Of a stretch of DNA of 64,000 bases, positions 38,601 to 52,300 are shown in pieces. Position numbers and translations under genes: made by a program. This DNA is from Pagrus major (lineage: Eukaryota > Chordata > Actinopteri > Spariformes > Sparidae). The stretch lies in assembly GCF_040436345.1 (NCBI RefSeq), contig NC_133218.1, forward strand, positions 4,714,484 through 4,778,483, given 5' to 3'. Position 1 is the first letter of the stretch. Every line of letters starts with the position of its first letter. The notes beneath the pieces are model-generated. The model saw only the letters and a program-made list of their open reading frames with translations. It did no database searches and was not told where the DNA came from.

Positions 38601-41600
38601 TCTCTTTTATTTTATATATTCATGAATTGGAATAATTCTAATGCTTTCCAGAATTAAACTGACGGGATATGCTGAAGTATTGTCCTATATTGCCAGTGGT
38701 GATCCTGGATTTTAAGCACATTAGGTAAGAGAATGAAGAGCCCTTAAAGACGTTTTTCTTTCTTTTCTTAAAAACTGTCTACGAAGTAAAAGTCAGTATT
38801 TTTTAAGTAGAAAAGGTCACACCAGAAAGTGGCACGAATTCATCTGTATGTGTCTCTAGAAGCTAGTTGGTAAACTACCATAGCTGGCGAGCTATCTGCT
38901 CTCTGGCATTATGTTCTCAGGATTGTAAATCATTTCATCCAATAAAGGAAAATGAAATGAGACACCAAGTTTATACACTTGATTCAAAAGATATATTCAT
39001 TACTGGTATATCATTGACTCCTGACTCATATGCATCACAAAATGCTTCTTTTGTGACCAACATAATACTCAGACAGATGAGGTTAAATACAAATGTATGG
39101 TACAACATCACAAATAAGCTAAAATAGCTTCCTCCATTTTAGACTCTCCAGGTTTCCTCAAAGGGCATTTCTGACAAGACAGCTTGCTATTAATCAACAC
39201 TAGTTAATTCCTTCCTTCCTGGGGATTATCTTTATTTTCTTCAAAAACATATGACATGAGAATAATTTGTAGGATGTTTATTTATAATCACATAAAGATC
39301 TACAAAAAGGAGCTTTAAAGACTTTTGTAACTAAGTCAGCTGCTCTTCATCAGTGGCATTGCAAGCAGTGTTTTATAACAATGTTTTATGACATTCTTTC
39401 TTCCAAAGAACACATGATGACTACATCAGGGTGCAACTGGCTCACAGCTGATAAACTGAATGCTACAGTACCTGCTGGCCTTTGAGGGAGTGCAGGATGG
39501 TGAGGTTGCCTGAGTTCTTCAGAGTGAAGATGATGACTTTGCCGGTGTGGTTAAATCGTGGAGCTCCGGCTACGAGTAGACGGCCGTTTCTGGCTGACAC
39601 CACAGACGTCACAGTATAACCTGATTATGGAAAAACAAACACACACATTAATATCCCTCTACTCACAGACAACAAACACAGGTTTAGAGACTGGTCTTAC
39701 CAGAAGTAACCAATGTGGGATATTACTTGTTTGTAATTATCTATTTTATACTCCCTCGTTCTCTGCAAAATAAGTAAAATGATTGCTTGATAGTCAAACT
39801 GTAATTAAAACCTCAGGGACTTCATTTCCTTCCATTGTTTGAATCTGCTAAGAGTGGTTGGGCCTGACCTTCAGGTTGAATTTCATAGCAGTGATCTGCA
39901 TGACATGAAAATTATAAAAGTTGCAATTTGAGGAGTTGAAACTCAGCGAGCTGCGATCAGTTATGAGGGTGTTCTGATTTCTCAGGTTTCTCAAATTCCC
40001 TTCTTCTGTTTCGACTTTTCCCACAAAAAATTCCACTTACTCCTCGCAGACTTTTCCACCTTCATCTCTCATCTTCATACCCTTTCTTTTTCCCGGCTTT
40101 AACTTTCTCCCTGCCTGTCCAAAATTATGCTTCCACCTCATATTACTATTGAGTCTAGAAAGGCTTCCATTGGCAGCCTGATGGATAAGCTCAGAGACAA
40201 ACCACTGATGGTAAAAGCAGAGGTCTGTGGTGGTGGAGTGAAGTGAGATGGGTTTGGATATGATGGGAAGCACTGGAGCAATGGGTACACTTTATAGAGA
40301 TGGGTAGCAGAGAGGATAGTTGGTGTTAAACCACAGGTCTCCTAATAGGACAGGATGGTGGCCATGGGAGAAAATGCTATAAACGGTGTTCAAGCATAGC
40401 TTTCATTATTAAAATAGCAACACTGTTTGTTCTCTGAATTTTTTCTCCTATTTTAAACACAACCCTCACAATCAAGTCTAGATTTTTTCCGCTCCATTAC
40501 AATCTCCTGTAATTCTTCAGGGCGTTACTCACCCAAGTAGGCACCGTGGTTTTTGAGCTCTTCAGGGAACTCCTGTGTGTAGGACGACTTGGGAGGAACC
40601 ACCTTCCCCTGACGTGTTTCCTTTAGCACTGCTCCGTTCCAGTCGTAAGCCCCAACAGCACCCACCAGAATACCATCCTATCGGGGGAAGTTCAGTATAG
40701 TTAATTCTTGTACATTAAACAGCAGAGTAATAGAGACATAGAGAATGATCTGTCTGTACTCTGCCTGTGTTGCACATGGATAATTATGTATATGATGATG
40801 GTGAGCTCATTAAGTTTAATAAAGTTTGACCACCAGTTTGGAGCAGAGTCTGTGTGTTTGGCAGCACTTTAGTTTCAGTCACATTAATGATGATGTGACT
40901 CCACTTGTGGTGAAATCTAATCTTGGTAACAGCGATAAACACAAAATACAATGAAGGTTCTCACTATATTTACCGGATCACTTTAAGAGAAAATCTAATT
41001 AAATGTATCCCTCTTCCTCTCTCCCACAGTACATTAGACCACCTTCGTGGAGCTGTTGCTACAACAAGAACAGCGGCTGTGGGTCCGGAGGTAGAGCGGG
41101 TCGTCAATGAATCGGAAGGTCAAGATACTGATGGTTGTTCCATTGGTGTGTGAGTGTGTGACAGGCTGAGCATAGAACTATCTTGGGGTCAGCACCTTGC
41201 ATGGCAGCTTCTGCCATCAATGTATGAATGCGCGCTTGAAAGGGCTTTGAGCAGTCAGCCGACTAAAGGAGCACCATGTAAATGCAATCCATTTACAATG
41301 TTGAGGTTTATAGAATGGACCATTTGGGGGCTGACCACACAGAGACGCATCACTAGGAACACATTGTTTTGCTATGGTAAGGCCCGCCGGCAGGCGCCCC
41401 TCTACTGCAACGCGTGTCCCGTTTTTCTTGCAGTTTTGTGAAGTTGAAATATATTCAACTGTGCAGTGCAAGGCACAGGAGTCACACCGCATTTCCCAAT
41501 AATTACACTTGATGGCTAAGTGCGCGCGCAGCCCGGCTCCACAGGTTCTGTTTTTAAAATCAACCGCACCTGTAGCTGTAGTTTTTTCATGGACTATGTA

Positions 41601-44600
41601 AAGTTTCAAGTGCAAAGAGCAGTAAAAAATACATTTACACCCTTTTTCTAATTCTTCCGAATCACACACAGGACAAATTGAACTTTCTTCTTCTATAGCA
41701 GCGCACCAACCAATCTCATTATGCAGAGGCAGTGCACCAACTCTAAACTGAGCACAAATGGACCTTTTGTTCTATGATGAATTATGAAGAACAAGCACAC
41801 AGCTTCGGTTTATTTCAGTTTCACCTCATTTGCTCAGTTGTGCTACAAATTGTGAATCCTTTTCCCCATTCAAGGTACAGTCCATCCTCCGCATCTCAAA
41901 AAAAAGATCTTCAAACAACACAAATTATAAGAGGTCCTTATTCAAGGCCCATTTCATTATTTACTTCTTTGGCTTGTCAATCATCAGCCATTGATTTAAA
42001 GCCACAAGAAACATTCCACTGATCCCAACCTGTATCTCCTGTTATTGCTAAAGTTGGAGCAAATGTAGAAACAGGTTTTACAAAGCAATAATCCACACTG
42101 TATTCAAGACTTCTTCTCTCCAGGAAGTTTAAAAACTACTGTTGGAACTGAACGCATGACAAATTAACAGCTACTTCATCAACAGTCACAAAAGCTACAG
42201 TGGAACATTTTCACACAATCACAAACCACAGCTAAATCTGGATCAGTGTTTATTTTCACCACCTCATTCAACAAAGGAAACAAACCAGAGAGTGCAATTA
42301 GCTGCCGACGCGAGGAGGGATAGAGGAGGGATTTTCTACCTTCCATGGCTCACTATACTTTGTGTCACTGACACTGTAATTACAGGGTTCTCTGCTTAAT
42401 GATCTTGGCTTTTTTTGTGCTGTACACAATATGCAGACAACACATTTTCCAGTGTTTGAGCGAATGCTGGAAGGCTTGCGATTCCTTCCTGAACGATGGA
42501 ATTGTGTGCTCACCGCGCTTGCACTACGTCACTCTCTGACAGCAGCGTTATGCCAATGTGGTTAAATGTTTTGGTCAAAATGGTCTCCATGGCAAATGAA
42601 TGAAACCCCAAAACATTTCAACCTTATAAACCAGTGACCTATTTCTACTTCAAATGCATGTATGGACCAGCTGGATGGACACAAGCTTTTCTTTCAATGC
42701 TACTGATGTCAATGTCAACTCTTAAGTGTACTGGAGGAGGCCAGAATTGTGGTTTGACATAAATATACAAAAGTGTATAGAGGATATATACTATTTTAAC
42801 GAGCTCAACAAACAAGTGATGTATATTCTGCATTCTGGTAAATACAGGAATTTTGCATATAAACTATAAGAGCCTTGAGATTATTTTTCAGCATTGTTTA
42901 GCTGAACAAACAAACACTAGAGGGAAAAACTGCTATATATGCAGATGCATGAAACGTCTGTATAGTATATGACATAAGCAGCCTTCAAAGTTGGCACATA
43001 TCACATTCAGCAAAACCATCTGGGCTTTCAGGACTGTTTTTTGCTCTAAAGCCCCGACATTCTTTCCAAGAAGTTATCCTACTCTCAACACTCAGGTGGT
43101 GTTGTCGAGCATTTCTGGAATCTGGCCTTGTGGACACAATTTCCAGCCATTCCTGCCACCCAGCTGCACATTCTGCTATATATTTATTTTTTAATCATAA
43201 ATGGGAAACATTTATTTCTCCCTTGACAAATCACACTGTGAAGTGGAACTGGAAAATCAAAGCAGTCGCATCAGTCTGGACAGAGACAGAAAGAGAGGAA
43301 TGAAAATCAATTAATTGGTATGAACAGGTACAGTAGAGGAAATGTATCTTATCTCCCACGTCCAGCTGTGTCACCCTCAAAGCCAGCACACCTGCAACTA
43401 TCTGCTCTGAGATCAAATCAAAAACCTTGAGGAAAAGTAAAAGGAAAAACACTCCATTTTGTAGCAGAACTGTCTCAATCTTGTCTCAGCTTCTCACTAA
43501 TATGTCTCCCCTGAGAACAAGTGGTGTCTTATTACCCATCACTGCATGGTTGGAGTGGAAAAAGGCCTGTCTCTGTTGTCAGGGACTCCTAAATCAGGAT
43601 GACCTAAACCCTCTGGGGCCACACAGCAGGCCTCTCAGGGGGGACTGGAAAGTGATGAATGACAGGTTTTTGGGAGGAGTTATGATGCACCAGAAATTGA
43701 GACAATGTGTGTTGTTCTAGATGCTGACAGATGATATGAGGCGACGTGGTAGTAGAAGTCAGACTCACCTCAACGTTGTGGGCGGAAAATCCAGCCTGAG
43801 ACATCTGGAGGCCAAACGCTGTCCCATTCTTACTGGTTCCTGTGTAAACAAGTCAGTCTTTTACAGTTTTGAACCACTGCAGCAGGAAAGAAATTTAAGC
43901 AGCCAACCATGATCTAAACCTACATAAGAAGAGCAACGGAGTCTCAGTGTAGACGTTTCACAACTTCAATAGCTTATTTTATCTAACCACCTGTCCAAAA
44001 GCCAAATTATTCCACTTCAAATCATAGAAAACATAGAATACCATCAAGTCCTCACATTTGAGCGAATGGAACGAGCCAGTGTTTGTCATTTTGACTTGAT
44101 AAAGGTCCCATATTATGCTTTTTTCATGTTCATACTTTTATTTTGGATATCTACTTGAAAAAAGTAACATGCTTTAATGGTCAAAAAACACATTATTTTT
44201 CTATTCACCTTCTGTCTGAATGCTCCATATTAATGCCTGTCACTTTAAGACCCCTCCCCCCAAAAGTCCAGTCTGCTCTGATTGGTCAGCTCTCACAAGC
44301 CTGAATAGGCAGCGCCCACTGTGTTTCAGCATCTGTTCTGCCAGTGTTTACGCAATGCCACGGTCATGCTGGGGGCGGTGACTGTATAGCTGTGACATCA
44401 CAATCGTACGAAAGTCCTGACAGCTCGTTTGAAGACACAGTTTCTGAATATGGGCTGTATGCATTTCTCCATGGATTCAGTGTTTTGATGACTTAACAGT
44501 ATTTATATAGCACCTAGACATGCTTATAAATAAAACAAGATATGGAAATCTCATTTTCTACAATATGGGACATTTAACATACCAGGTATTATTTCAATTG

Positions 44601-47600
44601 TTGGATAGTAGTTTTTCATCAAAGTAACCAATCCATTGATTAGTCCATCATGGATTTTATTTTCATTACTCCAGTGTTATCTTTGTTTAATGTATGTAAG
44701 TTTGTATTATTCCAAAGAGAACTATCACATCCTTGAAAAAAGTTAGAGCTAGAAGATTTCCATGTAAATGAAGAAGTAGATTACTAGGCGGTTTCTATCC
44801 TGCTTGTTCCTAGGAACTTTTACTGTAGCACCGAAGACAGTTTTACTTGTTGAAGACAGATGTAATACCATTTAAATGCACTTATTATGAGTTGCTTTGG
44901 ACAAAAGTGTAAATGACTGTAATGTAGTTCAAATGAATTTGTTGCAAAACCTTCCAAACTGAAGATGCGTTCTCCAAGTGCATCCACAATATCTTTCAGC
45001 GCTGACTCATCTGTCACATTAAAGAAGTGTTTGTCATCTGGGTCACTGGCGATATACTTGATTTCATTGAGGAAAGCCTCAGGGTTGATCCCTCGACGGT
45101 TGTAGTAGCCAAGAACCTGTGAAGATAAGATCAAACACTGTCAGCTCATGGATGAAGTGCTTAAGTGTCAACCAATCGAATTAATCTGAAACAGGTCAAC
45201 ATAAGAACTCTTTGAGAGGGTTTCAGAGGATTTAGGTTTTCTACACCAATGCCAGTGCTGTCACCAAATTTTGTTGGTTTTCAACCAGATGACTTCAGAG
45301 TTTTTGCTCAGATGCCCAGCTTAGCCACTGGATGGGATCAAATGTGCCATTAGCTGTAGCAGCATTGGCACAAACCAAAGTACCATGTGGTTTGAAGGAG
45401 ATCATTTACACCTTTAACTGCACTTCCACTGAGTTTATGTTTGGAGCTCATCAAGGGCTCCAAGTGTTTTTGGCTCTAATCTTCAGTCAGCTCTTGAGAG
45501 ACTTGCTTCAACTGAACTCCATGAGGTCACCTCATTAATGTCTGTGGCGTTTTAATGCTGCAGTGGAAATTTATTAGCCATCAGTCAACTCAAAGTATAA
45601 GCCATTTAACCCAGGTGAATAATAGATCTAGCAGACTCACAGCAATGGCGTAACGGGTGATACCGTCCTTCTCACTGTCCTCGATGGCCTGCTGGAGATC
45701 CTGACTGTCATGTGACTCTCCATCAGTTATCACTATCATCACCTTCTTGGCACCGCGCCGACCTCCTTGTTTGAAAGCTTGAGAGCTGCGAGAACATGTT
45801 TAATATGTTCAGTAAAAATAGATTACAAATAAGTCCAGCTTGTTTTTCCAAATGAAGATACTGTACCGTGCTACGTTGATGCCAAGAGCTGTGTTGGTCT
45901 CCTCGCCACCCCGTTGGTTGATGCTGCGCGCTCTTTTCACCACTTCCTCAACAGATTTGTAGTCGCTGAGTTTGAATTCATGAACCACCTTCTCACCATA
46001 TTGAACGACTCCAACCTGTGGAAACACAATGACAACGACATGTCACAATAATGAGAAGCATGTAATAATAAGCATGTAATAGACCCACCAGTCTTCCCTG
46101 CCACTGGTCTCCTGGGTGAAAGTTTGTGACTGAACCAGCCCAACCTCGCTACATGGGCTTTCTGGCTCTTTATACTTTGTTTACCTTACCTTCATTATCA
46201 CCACCTTCATACACACAAGTACTTTTAGGTGAAGCAAACAGTCAAGTATCAATTAAAAAAAAAAAAAAACTTTAAATAAATAAATGAAGAGGTTCAGTTT
46301 TCAATATATTTTATCTTCTTTTAGTATTTCCTCCTTTCTTACACACCTGTATTTGACCTGGTCCAATATAGAACTTCTGAAGAATGTTGATGAGAAAAGC
46401 CTGCACTTCATACCAGGGGTAGATGGAGTTTGAGCCATCCAGAACGATCACGATATCCATATAGGTCTCACATCCTGAAGAACATTTAAAGAAGAGACTT
46501 AGTCATGGGATCAGACATGAAGAAAACAGATGTTCATAAATGAGGACATAATCCCCTGCTGTCATTATGAATTGTCCTTGAATGTTAGTGAAACAGGAAA
46601 GATACTTTACTCTGAAAGGCAGGCGCAATCGTTCTGGAGAACTTGAAGCTGGCATTCACTCTGGAGCATATGCCAGTGCTGTAGTAAGAGCTGCCACACT
46701 CATAGGACCATAACGGCCCACAGGCCTGAAACGTAAAGCAAAGCATTTATACAAGCAACATTATCGACCTCAGAGTTTAACAAAAAGTTTGGTTCGTGCT
46801 CTCAGAGAACTTCCGTAGGAAGAGCTGCAGTATGACAACCATGTAATTAAAAGACAATCATGTGGGATTGACTTTTTTTCCATTTGCAACATTGCTATTT
46901 TATTAAATGTTTTCTGTTGCAATGGACTATTACTTTATGACATTTTATCTCAAGAGGACTAATCCAATGAATTTTAGACTCGTTCTCACCACAAAGCTGT
47001 TGTCTTTAGGGTTGGATGTGAGCGTCATTCCTAGCCTCATCTTGTCCTTCCGCTCTGATACGTTGGTCAGAGATATCCTTCCTTGAGGGAAAATGAATAT
47101 CACTGAGAGGATCTTGGATGCACAGACTCATATTTACATAAATACATGCACTATCCTTCAGAGACCAAACAGAAGTTCCACCATCTGGGACTTTGGTTTG
47201 TTATTGCTTTCTGGGCAGCCAGAGCAGCGTCTACATCCTCAGATCTAGACGTCATGCACCAACCTAACCAGCACGACACATGTGCAAACCGTATGAAGAA
47301 GCATGCGGTGGGATGTGTGGTATAACACACGTGTGGAAATGTACATAAACCATTTAGAAAAATAGTAAAATGTGGAATGATTGGTATGGTACCCACACTT
47401 CTGTCCCACACATGAGACCATGATGTTTACTGGGACACATGCAGAAAAGCATGCAGACATATAAACACCTATATTACACACACAACACATTTATCCAGAT
47501 GTTGTCACTGTCACTGTATGTAGCTTGCATTTCTCTGGTAAAAACTGAATTGTGTTTTGTGATACTGTACCTAAGTTGAGCTTGGAGCAGCCATTGCCGT

Positions 47601-49246
47601 TCATTCGTCTGTTTAGTGAACATTTATAAACATCCCCTGTCTGGTATGGGCCATTCATTTCATACGGGGCACCCACTAATAACCTGCAAGACACAAAAAT
47701 CCAAAAGTTAGAATCTCATATCTCATAACATACTGTATATCATTAATAAAGTGTGCTTTACACGAGGTCTTGGTTGTTATTAATCATCTGTGAATGGTTA
47801 ACTAGTCATGGTAGAGCAAGATTAACAGCTTTTTTTTAAGTCTCTGTCTGGTATTTAATTCTCTGAGGGAATATGACAGTGACTGCTAACATTAGTGACC
47901 CACACAAAACACATGAGCTGACCACATTTATTTATTCTGGGAGTTTAACTAAGTATGTTTTAAAATCTTCAGCAGTGCTAGACATCACATCACGCGAGCG
48001 TCAATTGCTGGCTGTCTGAAAGCACCATAAGTATCGGCTTTACATTTTGTGGTATGAGATGAATAGTCAAGGAATCACCAAGGTTAGGTGACATGAATTA
48101 GTATACCAAATATCATGGCAACTCATCTGATAGTTGTCGAGAACCACAAATGTTAGCATCATGTTGTTGCTAGAGGAAATATGAGGTGATCACCAAAGTC
48201 AATAGGTTTAATCCTCTGGGAACCATGAATGTCTGTACAATACTTCATGAAAATCCAACCTATGCGTGATGAGATATTTCAGTCGAGCATTACACCAAAA
48301 TCTGCCAATTCTTAATGACTAACATGAAGCAGAATGTGGACACAGGCCGGCCATGTTGAAAGCAAATACAGTACATACACCCATTCACTACCCCAATTTC
48401 CACACCCTTAATCTTTACCACTCTAATGTAAATCTATTTAATTTCATCTACATTGACACAGGCTGTAGTGTAGGAAAGTGAATCAATGATAATGTAGAAT
48501 TGTTATATATAAATGTTAACTGTAGGTGCTACCTTTTCTGCAGCAGCTCGATTTAGTAGAAATAGAAGGAGGTGTATTAGTTCTCTAAACTTTAAGGTAC
48601 CACCAATCACTGCTGCAGAGTAATTTTATTCGGAAATAACATTTATTTAACGAGGGCTGTCTGATCAATAAAATCATCATCACTGTCAACTATAGGATTT
48701 AGATTTTCCAAAAGAGCAGTGTTGACTGCTGGGCATTCTGTTCACATGACGTAGTGTTGGTGAGGACTCATTCCTGCACTTGACTTCACAGTGGGTTTCC
48801 TGTGCAAGGTCAGTGTGGTCTCATAAATGTCACTAAAAAGGTTTTAGATGACTTGATGTGATCGAGGATATAAAGTCATCTGGTGTGTTTACTTCAGGAC
48901 TGATGGAGGGCATAAAGGCCTGAAAGGGAGCTATAATTTAAATGTATGTCGGAGATAAGAACTCTTTGTGTGAAACAAAAAGGGGGTTTAAGTTTTATTT
49001 ATGATCTCCATAAAAGTCCTTTAGGGTTTCATGACAAATCATGTGATGTGTGTCTCTTTATCACGTGATATTTTTAAATCAAGTGGCTTATTATTTCTAC
49101 ATCTCATCTATGTGCTGGAATCACAAGATTCAATGTCCAACTGCCTCAGGTTTTAACATATCTTAACAGATAACATCACACAGCAAGACTGCCCTCAGCC
49201 ACATCTCTTCATGAGTAATGTTCATATACAGTACATCCAGTGTAAC

Positions 49247-49339
<93 letters not shown>

Positions 49340-52300
49340 CACACATATATATATGCTGATTCAAACATTTTTAATAATTTTTTTTTACTGTACTGGAACC
49401 ATTGTGGCTCTTTGGGATTGATACTTTTCACTAGGAATGTTAAATCCATAGTTAGAGTATGGAATCCCAACTTGAATCAGTCTCCCAGTGCGGGTTTTAA
49501 AGAAAATAATAACTTGTTTTTATAGCCTTTTGATATATTTTCCAAACAAAATTTCACCTAAGCTTACCTCATTCAAGCAATCATTTGCGAGTTGCATCCC
49601 AAGCTAATCGAATTCCTGAAAAGCTTCAATGAATAGAGTAGGTCAACTCAGAATTTAAACAACTGTGCAGTCCAAGTGAAAATTACAGGGGGAGCAGCGG
49701 GCAAAGAAGCGAGTCCCAGTTCAGCCGTGCCCCAAAGGAAAGACACCCGACACCACTTTATAGAAAAAGCAGACCACGACCAACCTCCTGCAATGACTTC
49801 TAGGTCAAAGTCAAACAATTAAAGAAACACTGATCTTCAACTGAGGAATTTTTAGGTCAGGCTTGAGATCCCGACAGTTTCAAAAACACTTTGGTAATAG
49901 TTACGAGGAAAGGCGTGTACTCAGAACTTCCCTAATAATTGCATAAGGTTAGCATGACATGATAACACTACTAACCAAAGAGGTACTGCAGCATTTTGCA
50001 TTTGATATAATTTATTAATTTGAAGCTGAACACCTTCCAGTATAAAGATTATATTCAACCCTGCACTGACAATCACCATTTAATAAATAAGGGCATGACA
50101 ATAACAACAGATACAAGTTCACAGTCAATCAGAACAGATGGTTCATTTCTTCCTCCAAAGCGGTGATGCCTTGTCCAAAAAATGTTTTCTTTCATTTTGC
50201 AAGTAAGTCTGATGAGGACAACTAAAATTTCAAATGGATTCATCTGCTTGTGCAATTAAAGCTAAAAACCTGCAATGTAGTATAAAACATAACATCCATA
50301 CCTTAGATTAAGTTTTGCTATTGTCCCTACTTTGACCTTTCCATTTGCTGTTTTAACCTCAGCAAGCCTCTCGTTTATGAATACACACATAAAGGACACA
50401 CTACTGTATATAAAGTGAAAAATACCGTTTAAACAGACGAAAGGTCCCTGAACTATTTAGAAAATTGGACATTTGAGCATCATAGACAACATTCTACATT
50501 ATATTTATGTTTAGGTGCTTTTTTTCTTTCTTGTCCAATAGATTGTGATTCTATTTGTTGATCTGGGTAGAAAGCTGTTGCATACAATCATCACCAGTAT
50601 GTACTGCAGGGAAAAACAAATTTGTCTCAATTGAAAACTGAATCTGAAATTCCATGACAAATCGAGTCAATTTTATTTGTTTGGTGACAAATCATAACAG
50701 AAGTTATTTTGGGGCCCTTTGATTTACAGCAGGATAGACCTTAGTCTCCCACCATGAGTAAGCACTTGGCAACAGAGACATTGTAGGACAACTCCTGCTG
50801 AAAGAGATTGTGTGACACACTTGAGCTCCAGTACAGAAGTAGAACTTGTGGTGAGATTGTTTGTTTCCAAGGTCAAAAATGAACTTTGAGTTTTCTTCAG
50901 TGTATTTTGTGGTCATGTCGCATGACTGCTTGATTTTTAAATTTCTTTTAGGATATCTGTTGATGTGATGTATGGCACAAGGTATCAGTTATGATTTGAT
51001 ATTTAACAGCAGCAACTGAGGAAATGTTGGTCAAACAGTTCATCGCTGCACATCAACAAGTGACTCATATGGAAGTAACGCCAATGTTATTGCTCCCAAA
51101 GCCAACAGTTAAAGTCTCACAGACTCTGGAAGTCCATTTCACCCCATCAGCTCCAGCAGCGCTCCTATTTTCATAGCTATTAATATCAGCATTATTACTT
51201 CAGTTATTGCTATCCCTTGGCACTGCAGACACAGCAGCACAAGTTCAGGTTGGGATACAGCTACCTTGATGAAAAGGGACCATTGTTGCCTTTGACTTGG
51301 ACGCCTGCCTCTGGACCTCCTGAATTTCTCCAGAAGCTGTTCAAACAATCATGTTCCAGAGCTCATTAGGATTGAATGCTAGCCTCCGTGCAGCATCACT
51401 GCAGGAATGTTACTGACACTGAAAATAAAAACTTGACTCAAAATGAATGTGTGGACATTTCCTACCATGGTTACAGAGGAATACAGGATTTTGGGGTTTG
51501 AGGAAGCGCCATCCTCAAGCCCAGGCTGTCATTAATGTGGTAATGTTTTTCATATTTGGACGGAAGAGATGTATACGCTGTGAAACCACATCCCTGCCCC
51601 AAACATGAGTGTGCTACTCCGATGTCAAGCTGGCTCATCACATTCCATTTGTCTGCATTAACAGGATATGTGTTCTTTTGCTAATGCTGCCTCATAAATC
51701 AGAGGAATCGTAATGGTCACATAATCATTTTCCAAAGGCATTTATTTATTGTGTCTACTCCATTTGAGAGCATTGGCCAGGGTGAGTGGATGAATTGTGA
51801 GAAATCTGCATGCACATGCTAGCTGCCTTAAGTCATTGTCCCACAAAGGTCTTTTTCAGCTCGAACAATGAGGCATCTTTATTTTATTTAAAGATATATT
51901 TTTAGCCACGTTAGCAGTATAGCTTCCAGGAAAGGGAATGTTGGTTGGTTGACCACTTTCCACCATACTGAAATATTTCAATAAATATTAGCTGGATTGG
52001 ACTGGATGAAATTTAAACAGACATTCAATGTCCCCATCCTGTTGTTTTTGGTGAACCCCCAACTTTTCTTCTAGTGCCACCAGCAGGTCAAAGCTTTCAT
52101 TTAAAAGGCTTCACATGCCTCCAAAATACTCTTCAAGCTACATATGTATACAGAAGATGTGGAGCAGCTTGGTCCGTAGGGACTTGGCTAGGGGAATAGA
52201 GGGTGGCTGGCTCAAGACCCTGTACAGACCAGTCAATAAACAGTGTGGACTGGTAGCTGGAGAGGTGCCAGTTCATCCCCTAGGCACTTCCAAGGTGCCC

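Noticed and set aside
49211..49525. Open frames with Ile-Tyr repeats
   Set aside because: Artefacts of the (AT)n tract.
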